Of a stretch of 64,000 nucleotides of DNA, positions 1-12,138 are shown piece after piece. The translations under genes and the position numbers were made by a program. Every line of letters starts with the position of its first letter. Within the stretch, counting starts at the first letter, position 1. Source of the DNA: Cordyceps javanica (lineage: Eukaryota > Ascomycota > Sordariomycetes > Hypocreales > Cordycipitaceae); the NCBI GenBank assembly GCA_036850795.1, contig JAAECO010000005.1, positions 2,790,001-2,854,000 of the forward strand, written 5' to 3'. The notes under the pieces are model-generated. The model was given only the letters and a program-made list of their open reading frames with translations. It was not told the origin of the DNA and did not search any database.

Positions 1-1306
1 GCATTCACATCAGCGCCATGTTGAATCAGTGTCTGCACAATACCATCATGACCCTCTGATGAAGCAGCCTGAAGAGCATTGCTTAGATAGCGTCCACCTT
101 GCGCATTCACATCAGCGCCATGTTGAATCAGTGTCTGCACAATACCATCATGGCCCTTTGATGAAGCTGCCTGAAGAGCATTGCCATAGTATCCACCTTG
201 CGCATTCACATCAGCGCCATGTTGAATCAGTGTCTGCACAATACCATCATGGCCCTTTGATGAAGCTGCCTGAAGAGCATTGCCATAGCCTCCACCTTGC
301 GCATTCACATCAGCGCCATGTTGAATCAGTGTCTGCACAATACCATCATGGCCCTTTGATGAAGCAGCCTGAAGAGCATTGCCATAGCTTCCACCTTGCG
401 CATTTACATCAGCGCCATGTTGAATCAGTGTCTGCACAATACCATCATGGCCCTCTGATGAAGCTGCCTGAAGAGCATTGCCATAGTCTCCACCTTGCGC
501 ATTCACATCAGCACCATGTTGAATCAGTGTCTGCACAATACCATCATGGCCCTCTGATGAAGCTGCCTGAAGAGCATTGCCATAGTATCCACCTTGCGCA
601 TTCACATCAGCGCCATGTTGAATCAGTGTCTGCACAATACCATCATGGCCCTCTGATGAAGCTGCCTGAAGAGCATTGCCATAGTCTCCACCTTGCGCAT
701 TCACATCAGCACCATGTTGAATCAGTGTCTGCACAATACCATCATGGCCCTCTGATGAAGCTGCCTGAAGAGCATTGCCATAGTATCCACCTTGCGCATT
801 CACATCAGCGCCATGTTGAATCAGTGTCTGTACAATACCATCATGGCCCTTTGATGAAGCAGCCTGAAGAGCATTGCCATAGTGTCCACCTTGCGCATTC
901 ACATCAGCGCCATGTTGAATCAGTGTCTGCACAATACCATCATGGCCGTTTGATGAAGCAGCCTGAAGAGCATTGTCATAATTTCCACCTTGCGCATTCA
1001 CATCAGCGCCATGTTGAATCAGTGTCTGCACAATACCATCATGGCCGTTTGATGAAGCAGCCTGAAGAGCATTGCCATAATTTCCACCTTGCGCATTCAC
1101 ATCAGCGCCATGTTGAATCAGTGTCTGCACAATACCATCATGGCCCTTTGATGAAGCAGCCTGAAGAGCATTGCCATATAATCCACCTTGCGCATTCACA
1201 TCAGCGCCATGTTGAATCAGTGTCTGCACAATACCATCATGGCCGTTTGATGAAGCAGCCTGAAGAGCATTCCCCAAATATCCACACTGCAGATTTGTAT
1301 CTGCAT
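1..1306 (-). repeat. High-identity ankyrin repeat array, 99-bp unit, 13 copies
   Basis: Thirteen tandem 33-residue ankyrin units run from the left edge to about 1306; the leftmost complete unit has one extra codon. The sense unit reads G-X-Y-GNALQAASS-Z-GHDGIVQTL and ends with HGADVNAQ. Unit-to-unit differences fall mostly at X (Y, G, S, D, H, N or L) and Z (K, E or N). Such uniformity implies recent duplication or gene conversion. Confidence 0.9.
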
Positions 1307-4122
1307 GTGCATCCAACAGTTTGCGAACTGAGGCGGACAGCCCGGCAAATGATGCATAATACAGAGGACTGGCTGGCTCGGGTCTACTCCAAATCGGTAT
1401 ATGCTCATCGGGAGGATACAATTTGTACCCTAGAATAAATGCGTCGTGAGAACCGTAGTACTCGTCGACTGCTTTAGGGACTTGTTGGCTGGAAACTTCC
1501 AGTATGGTCGCAGAATCGGACCAATGCTGCGCTGAAAACTGCGCGAAAGGATATTGTTCTTTCGTTTCATGCACTGGCAGCGATGTATCCAGTTCAAGCA
1601 AATATGACAAACACAAGTCAACAAGAGACACTGCAGAAGCTGTCTTATGAAGATGCACTGCTAGGTCTGGCGGTAGTCGATCAGATTGAAAGTATTCCTG
1701 CACCGAAAAATGCGCAAGCTGAATATGAACCATGTTTTCTTCACCTTCCGCGTTGGAAGATGCCGTCAAAGAGACAAAGCTAGAACAGTATCGAGCTATT
1801 TCTTCTGGAAATGGCATTCGATTTCGTGGATTAAAGCGCGGTTTGCTTGCTGGTTCGATGGCAATGGCGTCAACAGCTTCTTCGATACGAAGTGGCCGTG
1901 GAGAGTATGTCAAGAGTTGTAAAAGCCGTACTGTGCGAGACCTATGCTCAGTACGAATTCTTTGCCAAATCCGGTTGTATGTCTCATCCAGCGTTTGAGG
2001 GAGCGAATTAAGTGCGATTCGTATGGCAATAGGGTCTAGGCAGTCTTCTAGGATATCAAATTGACAGGCAACCCATCGGAACCTAGTTGTGTTAAACTCG
2101 TAAAATGGTAATGCAGCAAGAGGAAATACTGACATCCCATTAGCACGTTCATTCATTGTAGTCATAATCAAGTCTTGAGTCTCGGGTTGAGCTCGCCATC
2201 TGGTCATCTGCTGGACTTTCGTTCGAATAAATGCATCTATATCGTCTGCGACCAACCCAGACTGAAGGGGCAAAATTTCTTGAGTGCCAGCCCACGCCTC
2301 AATCGATGCTTTAATGTCTTCCTCCGGTCGGCTTGTAATAAGGGTATGCACATTGGGCAAATATCTTCGTAAATTTTCGATCCACGTTAGGACACTATTA
2401 GTGGTGTGTCGGCCTCGCGTCTCGCACTCGTCGAGACCGTCGAGAACAATCCAAACCTCATGGCATTTTGTAATCATATCAGAGAGAACCTTTTGTAATG
2501 CAGCATGACCGGGCTGTCCTCCACCTTTCCCAAGTGTAGCGTAGAGCGAGTCTACCACACTTCGAGCGCCGGCACTCTTGCGGTATAGCTGATCAATCAG
2601 TGAGCGAACCGCATTTTCAGTTGACCGTTTATCAGCGTCGCTAAAGTTGAAGTAGAAATAAAGGAGAGACTCAGAGGCTACTAGGTCATTCGCCAGATCG
2701 GTGACAACAGTGGAGCTCAGAATTGTCTTGCCACAGCCTGGTATACCATGTAGCCACAGGAAAGACGCTGGGGTCGTTTTCCATGCTTTATATGTCTCAC
2801 TGTCCAGCAGCCATTGACCAGTTCCTGGCTGGTGCTGCTCCCGGGCGGTGTTCAAATTTGTCGATGGGTCTGGCGCGGATAGCCATTGGATAATCTTGTC
2901 AAGGTGGGCAGAGGTCTGTAGACTTTGGACTCTGGTTTTGGTATCAATCGACAACGATAACACTTCAAGTATTATATTATTAGCCAGTTATATTCAACTG
3001 CATACGTATCTCTAGCCTCAAATCAGGTAACTTAGAAACTCTCGGCCCCCAGAACACAGAAAATGGCTAGGCTGATGACTTACTTTTGCTCATCGTTTCT
3101 TTCATACTTTCCGCCTCTTGTATATCCTCTCCATAAATTTTAAGAAGAAGCGCCCTACCGTACGCTGCGGCAACAGCGGCAGCGTAGTAGTGCCAACCAT
3201 CTTGCTTGTGCGTATCGGCATAGTCGCATATACCTCGAACCACCAGGCAAGGAATTTCGTCTACGATGCCGGCTGCTTCCATTTCGAAACATATTGCGTC
3301 GGCATGGCCACGGCGCAAGCGGAGCCGGTCCTCAGGATTCTTGACAACGCCGCTTCCAGAGAGGATGAGACCCCGGTGAACCACAGGTTGTGCAGGCTTT
3401 ATGTCACGCGTCATGAGCTTTTGGGGACCATCTTTAAGACATTCAACACAACCAACTCCCTCAACATGTTGAAAAGTTTCGTCAAAGAGAATGTCGTCGC
3501 TCTCTGGTCTCGCATAGCCAGGCTTCTCGATAATTTTCCTGAGCATTTTTCGAAATCGGTTCTTCTTCATGATCTCGTCTTCTTGTAAGGCACCATCCGC
3601 GCTGATCAAAATTGGGTGAGGTTTGTCGAGAGACCCTTTCAGAACGAAAGTTCCATCTGCCTCGTATTTTCCGTAATCATACTCCACAACACCGGGATGA
3701 CCGTCTCGAGGGATGCTGACCGCGATATCACCTAGACGTATGTCGCGCTTCGAGCCTCCTTTAGAGGAATCAGGAATACCAGCTCCAATGCCCACCAATA
3801 GGGCAAATCGTACATTCGGGAATTGTTGGCTAACGGTCGCGGCACATTGAGCGGCCTTCACGGTCCCCATTTGACTTGGCCGTGCAATAACAACGTTGTG
3901 TTCTCCGATAACACCGAAGGAATAGATGTATTTTCTCGGACCTATAGTCTTCAGGCGGCAGCATAGTTCCTTGTCGAAGGTATACTTTACTGCGACGGAT
4001 TCGTAAGGGAGAGCACAGAAGATAGCCACTGTAATATCCTCGGCAGGAATGACATCTAGATCGTCTGATTCTTCATCTGTATCCGTCATTTTCCGGGCTA
4101 GATTGGGCTCAGTTGGCTGCAT
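1..4122 (-). CDS. PNP-NACHT-ankyrin NLR-like protein (3' end outside window)
   Basis: This is a fungal NLR (STAND) receptor-type gene, probably cytosolic and involved in non-self recognition or regulated cell death, judging from family knowledge. Exon 1 (4122-3084) encodes about 346 residues of a PNP/UDP-phosphorylase-like domain, with GIGAGIP and the terminal GICDYADTHK motif. An intron (3083-2963, donor GTAAGT, GGCTAATAA branch region) joins in phase 1 to exon 2 (2962 to beyond position 1). Exon 2 has a NACHT ATPase with Walker A GIPGCGKT near residue 420, Walker B VLDGLDEC near 520 and a TSRPE sensor. A helical region follows, then at least 13 ankyrin repeats from about residue 900. The frame stays open through position 1, so more than 1330 residues are visible and the C-terminus is missing. 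Its sister is the PNP-NACHT-WD40 gene at 13.8-19.0 kb. Substrate and partner are unknown. Confidence 0.9.
2963..3083 (-). other. Intron of the PNP-NACHT-ankyrin gene
   Basis: The donor is GTAAGT after AGCAAAA and the acceptor is ACTTGAAG. The two flanking frames join in phase 1, giving M-L-S-L-S-I-D-T at the start of exon 2. The intron separates the PNP domain from the NACHT domain; the related gene at 13.8-19.0 kb has an intron at the equivalent place. Confidence 0.8.
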
Positions 4123-5372
4123 GTCTTTTGCTCGGTCGGCTTATTCCGCGCGGCGGAGCAATATGCGGTGGGCGGGCTTGCGCGTTACGCTGCTCGCTTG
4201 ATGACGGCCAAGGGTTTCTTGCTCAAGAGAAATCAGAGAAGTCGAATCTGGGCAAAGTCAATTTAAATAGAAGAGCCTGTATTAAAGCGACGGCGGCGGA
4301 AATAGGCGTTGCAAAATCATTATAAATGTGTAGGAGCGGGGCACTAACGAGCTAACCTGTTCCTTGTCACAAGGGCGGGGTAGTGAGTAACGTCGAGATT
4401 TCCAATCGAAAAGTTTCACGCGGAGCAGTTCTTAGTCTCGGATACGAATTGATTAAGCTGAAAACTAGCTCCAGCCTCAGGGTGGTGCCCCCTTATGACA
4501 TGGTGGCGAAAATGCTGGGAAGGTAGCTCTCAACCGGGGTCGTACATACAGTGACGTTTTACCTAATTAGGCTAAAAGCCAGCCGGTACCTGCTGCTACT
4601 TACGTGCTAGCGCTGGTGATGAATGCTATGCTCACAGTATCCACGAGTAATAGACCCATTTCTCGCTGGAAGATATAAACCAAGTAGCGTAAAGTACCTG
4701 CCACTTTTGGCTGCAGCTGGATCACAAATCAGGTTCTGCGAGAGCTGCAGTGCAGTGAGGCTTCAATGCATTGTGGCGTTGAAAAAGCCGTGATGATCCA
4801 CAAACATTGGTGCTACATAGTAAGAAACCCATTCGATCTGTTTCTACGAGAGTTCTATCATTTCCCTTCTCTATGGTGGCCTGCGTTGTTCTAAGAAGGG
4901 GCCGTTGTTTTTGTAACGGCCCCTCTTCCGTCTTCCCTTCCTTCCATGTGGCAATCCTTTGGCGTCACGTCGGGTGTCAATCATCTGCGCGAATACCCAA
5001 ACTAGCCGCTGGCTGGGACGCTAGTAAACGAGAGGGTGGGTGGCGGGATGGGTAGGTGTTTAGCCAAGCTGCACACCGCTTGAACGCCCTCCGCTTGAAC
5101 GTCCGATTAATGCAAAGTCCTATTTACCATGTTAAAGTTTACGCCGAAATGCCCAGTTGGGCAAGCCGACGGCGACGGGGCATAAAGCGCGGTGGAAGGA
5201 GAGCCAGGCCGGCCCGGGAAGCTTCTCGTTGCTACGGAGCTGCTGGTATCGTGGTCGTCGAGTGAAGCAAGAGAAGATGTTGAGAGTAAAATATACGTTC
5301 TGTCAGTAGCTGAAAGACATTCTCCGAGACTATAAACTAATTTTACCGTGACGTGAGCCCTAGTACATCTCG
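4123..5372. other. Intergenic stretch without a convincing gene
   Basis: Only short ORFs without recognisable domains are seen. The part next to 4122 should hold the promoter and leader of the ankyrin NLR gene. A TTATAAAT stretch at about 4319-4327 is a possible TATA box, but it lies about 200 bp from the start codon. Confidence 0.5.
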
Positions 5373-7134
5373 CTAACGGTGGGTGGAACACACAGGTTCT
5401 ATTCTCCAAGGCATTCCGAATCTCATTTCGATGGAATCGTTACTTTTCACAAGGCTCAGAGGCCCGCCAATTGATAAAATCCAGGCGGTAGCCGCTGTGC
5501 CCGAGAGCGATGGCTCGCCATCTTCTGCAAGAGCCCACAAGCCAACGACCTTGTATTGAAGGAAACCATCCTCGTCTAGGTCTACACCCAGCAAAGTCGC
5601 ATTTGACAAGCGCCACCGAGGGGTATTCGTTGCAGCACGGCCCCTTGTCAATGGCGACCAGTCCACTTCTTGGGTCGTGTCAGACGTGTCATCGGCAACT
5701 TTTTCATGAACTTGCGACACACCTCCGCCGGCCGTGAGGTTTCTCATGCCAACTTGCGGGCCTCTATCCTGAGCTGGGCAATTCTCTGTGCCATGATTCC
5801 TTCGGTGATGGTTAGGACTATCTGCAACATCGTCATTCTGCGCCGCTGCCGAATCGCTTGAGCTGTGGCGGAAAGCCTCATTGGGGCAACGACTCTGAGC
5901 GGAAAACCCGGATATTTGTCTGCGTTTCTGTAACCCAGATGCCATGTCATCTTTTATCGCGCTTTGTTTCCTTTTTGTGGATCCCTGCCGTGCCACAGCA
6001 GGCTGTCGTATAGCGAAACTCGCGCTCTCATTGTCCGACTCTGCGTCCGAGTCGACTATCTCGTCAACCTGACACTCTACCAAGTCCTGCTGAGTTGTTC
6101 CAAGCCGTGTATTAGCAGAACACCTACTATTTTGCGCCTGCGGCCGATCGTCAGGGCCAAGCTCGCCGACTCCGGCGTTCTCGCCAGTGTTAGCTACGCG
6201 AGCGCTCTCGGCGTATCTGGGCTCTTCACTAAGGCTCTCTTCATCACGGCGACTATTATGAAGCTCGGGTTGAAGCACTCTCTGCTGGGAACTCCTATCT
6301 CCCCCCCCGACAGAATCCGAGATGCTCTGTATTTCGTTGTTTTTTGTGGCTCGATTGGGACCCAACGCTCCCGCTGGCCCGACGGTGCTCGTAGTCTCGT
6401 TGGCATTGTCATCGCTGGGTGGTGGTGCAGTTGTCGGTGGAAGTACGGTGTTTCTCGGCCCATTTCGTGGTGGCCGAGATCTTGCTAATGACACTACCGG
6501 TCTTTTAATGGAACCAGCATTGCTAGAATTATCGCCTCTGTTAACTGCGCTTCCGTGGTTGGCAGCTTTTTGCCTTGTTGCCCTTTTGGTCCCTTTCGGT
6601 TTCGTGATACTCTTGTTGGTCGGTTCCTGCGCTTGTTCTCCATCTGAGCTGTGTACAAAGATCGGGTCTTCCGCATATTTGTCGCCTGCTGCTTGAAGTT
6701 GCGATAGTTCTTGTGTGTCGGTGAACTCGGAAGCTTCCAACGCTCTCGCTGCTAGCACAGCAATATCGACTGCACCGCCAGAGCTAGCTGCAGGGTCTTG
6801 TTGCTGTGAAGGAGCTAAACGGGGACGAATATTCGCGGGCTCTTGGCCCTGATCCACGGCACCGGACCTGCTGACATTGACACTGCCACTAGCTTCGGCG
6901 CCGCCAGCAACCGTTGATAAGGTTTCTTCGTACCCATGTTAGCCTTGTCTTGACATCTGCTGCTGACATTAGCATGCCCGTACCAATTACTTCCTCTTTC
7001 TTGCTTGAAGTGATAGCCGAGGACGCGGGTTTCGTTGCAGAAGCAGATGAGCGATCATCAGTGCTTGGTGGGACATGATTCGAGTTTTCAAACTCCGGCG
7101 TGTCTGCTCTGAGGGCGTTTTTGGTTCGTGCCAT
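5373..7134 (-). CDS. Disordered hypothetical protein, probably two exons
   Basis: I do not recognise a family. A long open frame (6857-5373) and a short upstream frame starting at ATG 7134 can be joined by an intron 6933-6849 (donor GTACGA after TGG, acceptor GATCAG, phase 0), giving about 558 residues. The acceptor has a poor pyrimidine tract, so this joint is tentative. The protein is rich in Ser, Asn, Arg, Gln and acidic residues and is mostly low-complexity. It has basic KRATRQK-like stretches, an acidic DEIVDSDAESDNES segment, and only the last 85 or so residues look folded (several Trp and hydrophobic runs). Its promoter resembles those of the RBR ligase gene (20919) and the gene at 10728. 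Nuclear location is a guess from composition. Confidence 0.6.
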
Positions 7135-7210
7135 GGCGATCAGCTCTGGCCGAGGAAGTCAATGAATCGAGAGTGAGGTTGGGACGAGGTTGGACGTGGC
7201 AGCTGCCATC

Positions 7211-7308
7211 CTTTTATACTTTCGTCGCTCTCGCTCATAATAAGCTCATCGTAAAGCACGTGAGGCACTGCACTCAGGTCCGCTCATTGGCTGCCGTCAG
7301 TCTGACGG
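7211..7308 (-). promoter_or_regulatory. Core promoter with TATA box and TTTCGTCG block
   Basis: On the plus strand a TTTTATA box is followed directly by TTTCGTCGCTCTC (7211-7232). This is about 80 bp upstream of ATG 7134 of the minus-strand gene. Farther upstream, 7294-7308 is a perfect dyad: CCGTCAG, one base, CTGACGG, next to CCAAT/ATTGG. The 22-bp TATA block matches the one before the RBR ligase gene (21006-21027) at 20 positions. Confidence 0.5.
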
Positions 7309-10300
7309 AAAAGGTTCTGTGGCCTACGTGAAAGGTCCAATGACATTTGAATATTTGACAGAGGCAGACAGGCGGGAGAAACCACGCTGTCGCATGCAGC
7401 CCGCTGAATGATTGACGCGTTGCAGGAGGCACGCGGAGTTTGATTGGAAGAGGAGCTCGAAGACGCTCGTAGAGCCGGGCAGCGATCTTTCTCGTCGCCC
7501 AGTTTGCTTTTGGCTCGACCTTTCTTGCCAGTAGAAGGGAAACATCGTTTCTTGGGGTGCTTAACGCGCTGGTCACGCCCAGAAACCCAACAATTGGTGT
7601 CCGCCACGCGGTCCTGAGGAAGCGATTCAGGGCATCGTGACGTCGCAAACTCAGCTGCCTGCTACCTTGCCTCTATCAAACCTGTGTATATCAGCTCCGA
7701 GGCCCCATATCCTCTGGCCCAAGACTAATCTGTGGTCACCCATGGAATGATAATGTGGGACTTATCCGACGGTGGTGGCTTTGAGGATCCTGAACGAGAA
7801 CAGTCGACAGTTCCGCACGTCTATACCGGGTGAGGTCCGCTTGTCCGTGATTATACGGGCCAATTAGCTTCTTCACGGCGCACTTGAAGTACTGCCCGTG
7901 ACAGAACGCCCCCGAACGCCAGGATGAAATCTGCCTTGCCATCTCTTACCCTGACGTTGACTGTGAATGGCTAGAGAAGAGCTGTGGCCACTCTAAAACA
8001 TCGCTTGCCAATGCCAGACAAGGCTTCGATGGAGCGATCACTCGACGCGTCGTGGTATAATGCCCGCCCCGTGGCTCACGCCGCCTTCAAAGCTGTCTTC
8101 TGGCCGGTACTTCCCTTATACAAATTCTTCAGATTTGTATAAGCAAAGTCAGAATGCTCACAGGAACCGAGAGGGAGCTGGAGAGGCCGAGAACATACTC
8201 TCATCGTATGTGAATAAACAGGCTGTGTCGGCTTCGATATCTAAGCCTCCTAGCGGGTGGAAAATGCACATCGCGAGACAGACATCAAGCCGCGTAGAGA
8301 CTCTCCCTATTGGTGGCCGTGTTTCTTCCTTGAAAAGCTTTTCCGACGGCAGCAGCGTTGGTATGTCACGAGAGAATTCGCGAATGTGAGACCACCGCCC
8401 CGTCAGCCGACTGTTTTGTTCTCTGCAAACCGACGGCTGCGTTCGAGCTCCCCTTGGCGCACAGTATCTACCTATTACGCCAAGGGCCAACGCAAGTATG
8501 GGCTGACCTGTTAATGTGCTAGTTCTAGAGGTGGGTAGTCGGACATTTGGGGTTTTCCCTTGCCTTCCGCGCGAGCAAGCAGTAGACCTGGTTCTGCTGG
8601 TACAGAACCTCTCCAAGGGCTCCGGCAGACATCGCTGTCTAAGAATCGCATCAGTGCGAGTTGCCAGAGTCGCCGGCCTATCGCCATGCCGGCGAGTTAT
8701 GCATGGCGACTGTGCTGCATTCTCCTCTGCTCACAACTCTCCTTCACTCGGGTCGGTGGCGTCGTCGAGAGCAGGCTGTTGGCCGTTGTTTAGAAATTCA
8801 GTCATATTTTCTCCATGGGAGGCTTGCTGGCGCACTCGCTCAAGCTCTGACATTCTCGTTCAAATGTTTGTTGCATCGGCGTATTCGCTTCGTTGCGATT
8901 TGTATATTCTATGTCGATGTTTTTGGTGCGTAGCTGGTGTGTACTCACCGTGAAACGAAAGATGGGGATTGTTCGAGCGTCCATGGCTTGGAGAGCCTTC
9001 GGCGAGACGCGTGGCTGCTTCGGGATGGCTGTAGGCCGTCTACTCCCACTGATCTTGTCACAGACGATAGTCTCAAGGTTCTTCCGAAATACTATTTGTT
9101 GGTACCAGGCAAGGGTGCAGCGCCCCCCATGCCTCCACCGTCGTAGGATGTTTGCTGGGTGGTTGCGTGCCAGGCCTGGAAGATGAAATGTGCGAGTCTG
9201 TCGTCCCGGTGCCTATTCCCTTTATTTCTAGATTCTGAACCCTGGTGGTAAAAAGACTGGGATGTTCAAATATGTTTAAGACGAAGCCAAGGGTAGCCAT
9301 TGGCCACTGAGATGTGCTTGATGGACCAAGTTCTGTCGGCCTCGATATCATGACTCCTCGGTCCATTACGAGCCCACCTCGCCAAGAAGGTCTCGTTATG
9401 CGTGCTTTCCCTCTTTTCTGCGGTCATCTTTCCTTCTTGGGCGCTATTTCCGACGGCGGCAGCTCAGAACACCGCAATGAGGGAGATTTCGTGGCTGAGA
9501 GACAGTCGCCCGGGCATCCTAGCATTCTGTTCTCCAGCTCCCAAACGACGGTCGCAGGAAAACGATTATGGGAGCCGAGATTTGAGAATGAACATGACAG
9601 GTAAAGCATGGCGTCTAAACAGTGATCAGCATTGCTCTGACGAGGAGCATTTCCCTTGATCCGCAAGCAACGTTGGGTCTGGGCGCGGATGTCCTAGGAT
9701 TGTTATAGTCGCGCACAGGTGTGGCAAGACCGGCAAGTCAATTTTCTGTCCGATGCAAGCAGCCCGGTCAAGGACACCTCGTGGCTTGCGAGAGGAGCAT
9801 GAGACAGCAAGTCACGAGATGACGTGTCCTCGATTGTGGAACAGTCGAGGCCAACGTCGGGAGTGTTGTGGGAAGACATCCGTTTGTCGTACTTCGAAGC
9901 TCTGCCACACACGGCAGCTATCCCCCCTCGAGCTTCCATAAGAACGGTTCTAAGGATGTGTGGCTATGAGCATGATGGGAACGCTCGTAAACGTTCCGGA
10001 TGGGGAAGAGAGGGGATGGTGTTGCATTATGAGGCCGTGTCAGCTCAAAAGCTCCGGCGTGCCTAGAGAAGGAAGGCTCCACGACACTGCGCGTGCCCTC
10101 ATTCGTCTCCATTCTGCTCGGCCATTTTGCGACGGTAATAGCTCAGTGTTCTCCTTCCACGAGGGATTCAGTGGCTGTGGATCAATGATCGTATCATCTT
10201 TGACCGCCTAGCGACGGCTGCGCTCGAGATCTATCCCTGTATATCTGCAACATGGGTTTATCATCGGTAGCCGGACAATCTCTTCATACTGCCGGCCGTG

Positions 10301-10494
10301 ACTCACGCTTCCTGACTCGACGGATATTACGGTTACTTAGCAATTCAAGGATACCGACTCGATTACGCCCAAAGCCACGCAGTATGCTTCATCAGGTTAA
10401 AAGCTTTGAGTGCGAGCAGGGTTTTCCTGCCTGACACGAGCTCCCAGAGGTGTTATACAATCTATTCCGACGGCTACAAAGCTTTTTCCGTCGG
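7309..10494. other. Gene-poor stretch with recurrent CGACGGC boxes
   Basis: No ORF here has recognisable domains or coding-like composition. The stretch contains recurrent CCGACGGC or GCGACGGC boxes at about 8346, 8441, 9446, 9543, 10127 and 10207. Several share flanking text (for example CGACGGCTGCGYTCGAG at 8441 and 10207), as if short promoter-like units had been duplicated and then decayed. Confidence 0.4.
8115..8143. repeat. Perfect hairpin, 11-bp arms
   Basis: CTTATACAAAT and ATTTGTATAAG are perfect inverted arms around a 7-nt loop. The site lies outside any likely gene. It could be a transcription-factor site or a remnant of a transposon end. Confidence 0.5.
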
Positions 10495-10620
10495 CCTTGT
10501 TGCGACGGCTGCAGCCCAGTACGGAGCGGGCGTAAGGCGTCCTCGGCTGTGATGCTTGCATGTGTTGTTTGCAGATCAGTGAGATTTACGAAGCTATAGG
10601 AGGGTACTGACGGCCGACTC
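10495..10620 (+). promoter_or_regulatory. Putative promoter of the 10728 gene, related to two others
   Basis: GCGACGGCTGC (about 10502) is followed at 10581-10602 by GAGATTTACGAAGCTATAGG and then AGGGTACTGACGGCC. In sense orientation this parallels the promoter of the RBR gene, which has GAGAGCGACGAAACTATAAG followed by AGGGCGTCAACGGCC. The TATA-like box is about 135 bp before ATG 10728. Confidence 0.45.
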
Positions 10621-10727
10621 ATCCCTCGTTCGAATTCTACTCTTCATTCAACCTTCTATTCCCCAAACTAACTACCACGGCTCGAACCGCAACTCCGGTT
10701 GGAGCAGGCAACGCGATACTCAAAAAC

Positions 10728-11408
10728 ATGCGTGTTTCTGAAGAACCCGCCTATGTTCCCAGCCAAGACAATCTCGACAACTTGAAGCTCGGCGATTTGA
10801 AAGATGACACAAGAACCTACATCCTCAAGGTTTATGACACCATTCAGCCTTTGATGCTCGATGGCCAGCATGGGCTTAGCTTCGAAGGGGTTCTGATCGC
10901 TCTGAGCTACTTTGGCGCAGACGACTCCGACTCAGAACTGCTGATGGCGCAAGAGGTCTATCATCGATGGACCAAGGCAGGGATGCTTATGGATGACGTC
11001 GAGCTCTCATGGCTCGTCGAGCAGGCGAATCTTCGCAGATGGAGCTTGGAAGAATTCGAGACGATCGCCACGAGATGGCTAAGAGGAAAAGATGAGAATG
11101 CGCTTTTCCGGCGGAGTGAGGAAGTACGTGCTGCCAACGAGCGGTTGGCAAAGTTCGAAGCGGCATCCGTCGGGAGGCAAAAAGGGGCAGCGGAGAAAAG
11201 GGAGGCAGCCCTGAAGGAGCAACTGGAATGGGATATGTTACCTTTACAGATTTGGAATAAGGCTTGTAAGATCGTCTTTCATGGCACGGCCCCGCAGCTG
11301 TTACCCTGTTACCGTCGTTGCCAGGCTTTCGAAAAGAAACGCTTTTGTAAGCACAGCGTGGGAACATTTCTGAAAAGTATAAATTGCAAGCATACTGGTA
11401 CTACTTAG
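10728..11408 (+). CDS. Hypothetical protein, 226 residues
   Basis: I do not recognise a family. The ORF starts at ATG 10728 (context AAAACATGC) and reads to a stop at 11408 without needing an intron. Residues 1-130 look folded and acidic, with leucine-rich amphipathic stretches (for example SFEGVLIALSYFGADD and ELSWLVEQANLRRW). Residues about 130-180 form a charged helix, likely coiled coil. The last 45 residues are basic and Cys-containing and of different character, so an unnoticed intron or a different 3' end is possible. The upstream region shares promoter text with the genes at 7134 and 20919. Confidence 0.55.
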   Translation: MRVSEEPAYVPSQDNLDNLKLGDLKDDTRTYILKVYDTIQPLMLDGQHGLSFEGVLIALSYFGADDSDSELLMAQEVYHRWTKAGMLMDDVELSWLVEQANLRRWSLEEFETIATRWLRGKDENALFRRSEEVRAANERLAKFEAASVGRQKGAAEKREAALKEQLEWDMLPLQIWNKACKIVFHGTAPQLLPCYRRCQAFEKKRFCKHSVGTFLKSINCKHTGTT

Positions 11409-12138
11409 CACAGATCTATCCGATTGATGTTTCAACTTAAAACGCCTCTTGTTTTCTCAAATTTTTGTTTAGTGGCGTGTGATACAACAAACGTGCTTGT
11501 GGCGAGCGCACAAATTTTTTTCCATTTTTTCTTCCCTGCAGCATACGAGTATGTTAAAAAGCCGGAACGTTCTTTGATCTTCGAGCGACCTGGATAGTCG
11601 ATGGTATCCCATCTGGCTCAAATAAGGCACGGCCATTGTTTTTGCGATACTTGGCCTCATGAATGTGGAGAATTCTTGACATTTCCCTCGTCGCTGGACA
11701 ACCCGCGTCACCGCACCTGCTAACTCATCTATACCGTCGCCAGAGTATCTCCACAACTTCCCAATCCTGCGTGCTGATAAAAAAACTTCTTCATTTGATA
11801 TTATATTCCAAGATGGATAAACTCCATGTAATATACCTCGTTACTCCTTGAACGCCTGCTTCAGGCCTTCTCCACGGTGTGGGTGCAATGGCCCTATGGT
11901 TGGAGCTACTCTCAAGGCAAGCCAGATTGGCCTGTTGACCACTAAAGATGCAGCATTTTTAACGCCAGACAGATTTTCCCGTTCATACATTTATATTGAC
12001 TGGAAAATAGTTGCGGCCTGGCTCTCTCTTACTCTATTCAGGTGCGCTTATGTGGTGAAAGTAGCGAGATGAATTCTCAAGCAAGTCGCTGGAAGATGTA
12101 CGAGCCGCGATCGGAAAAGTGGATAATCGCTGCGAGTT
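11409..12138. other. Intergenic, nothing recognised
   Basis: Only short ORFs without domains occur. The sequence before the ankyrin relic (from about 12060) may belong to the same decayed gene, but I cannot align it. Confidence 0.4.

Noticed and set aside
29..1438. A 469-codon plus-strand ORF with repeated HHGPLMK-type text
   Set aside because: It is the antisense shadow of the ankyrin array. The minus strand gives a proper ankyrin consensus continuous with a NACHT domain.
8158..8616. A 152-codon minus-strand ORF in the gene-poor stretch
   Set aside because: Its composition (many Arg, Ser, Cys, Thr), overlapping ORFs on both strands and lack of any domain argue against a gene.
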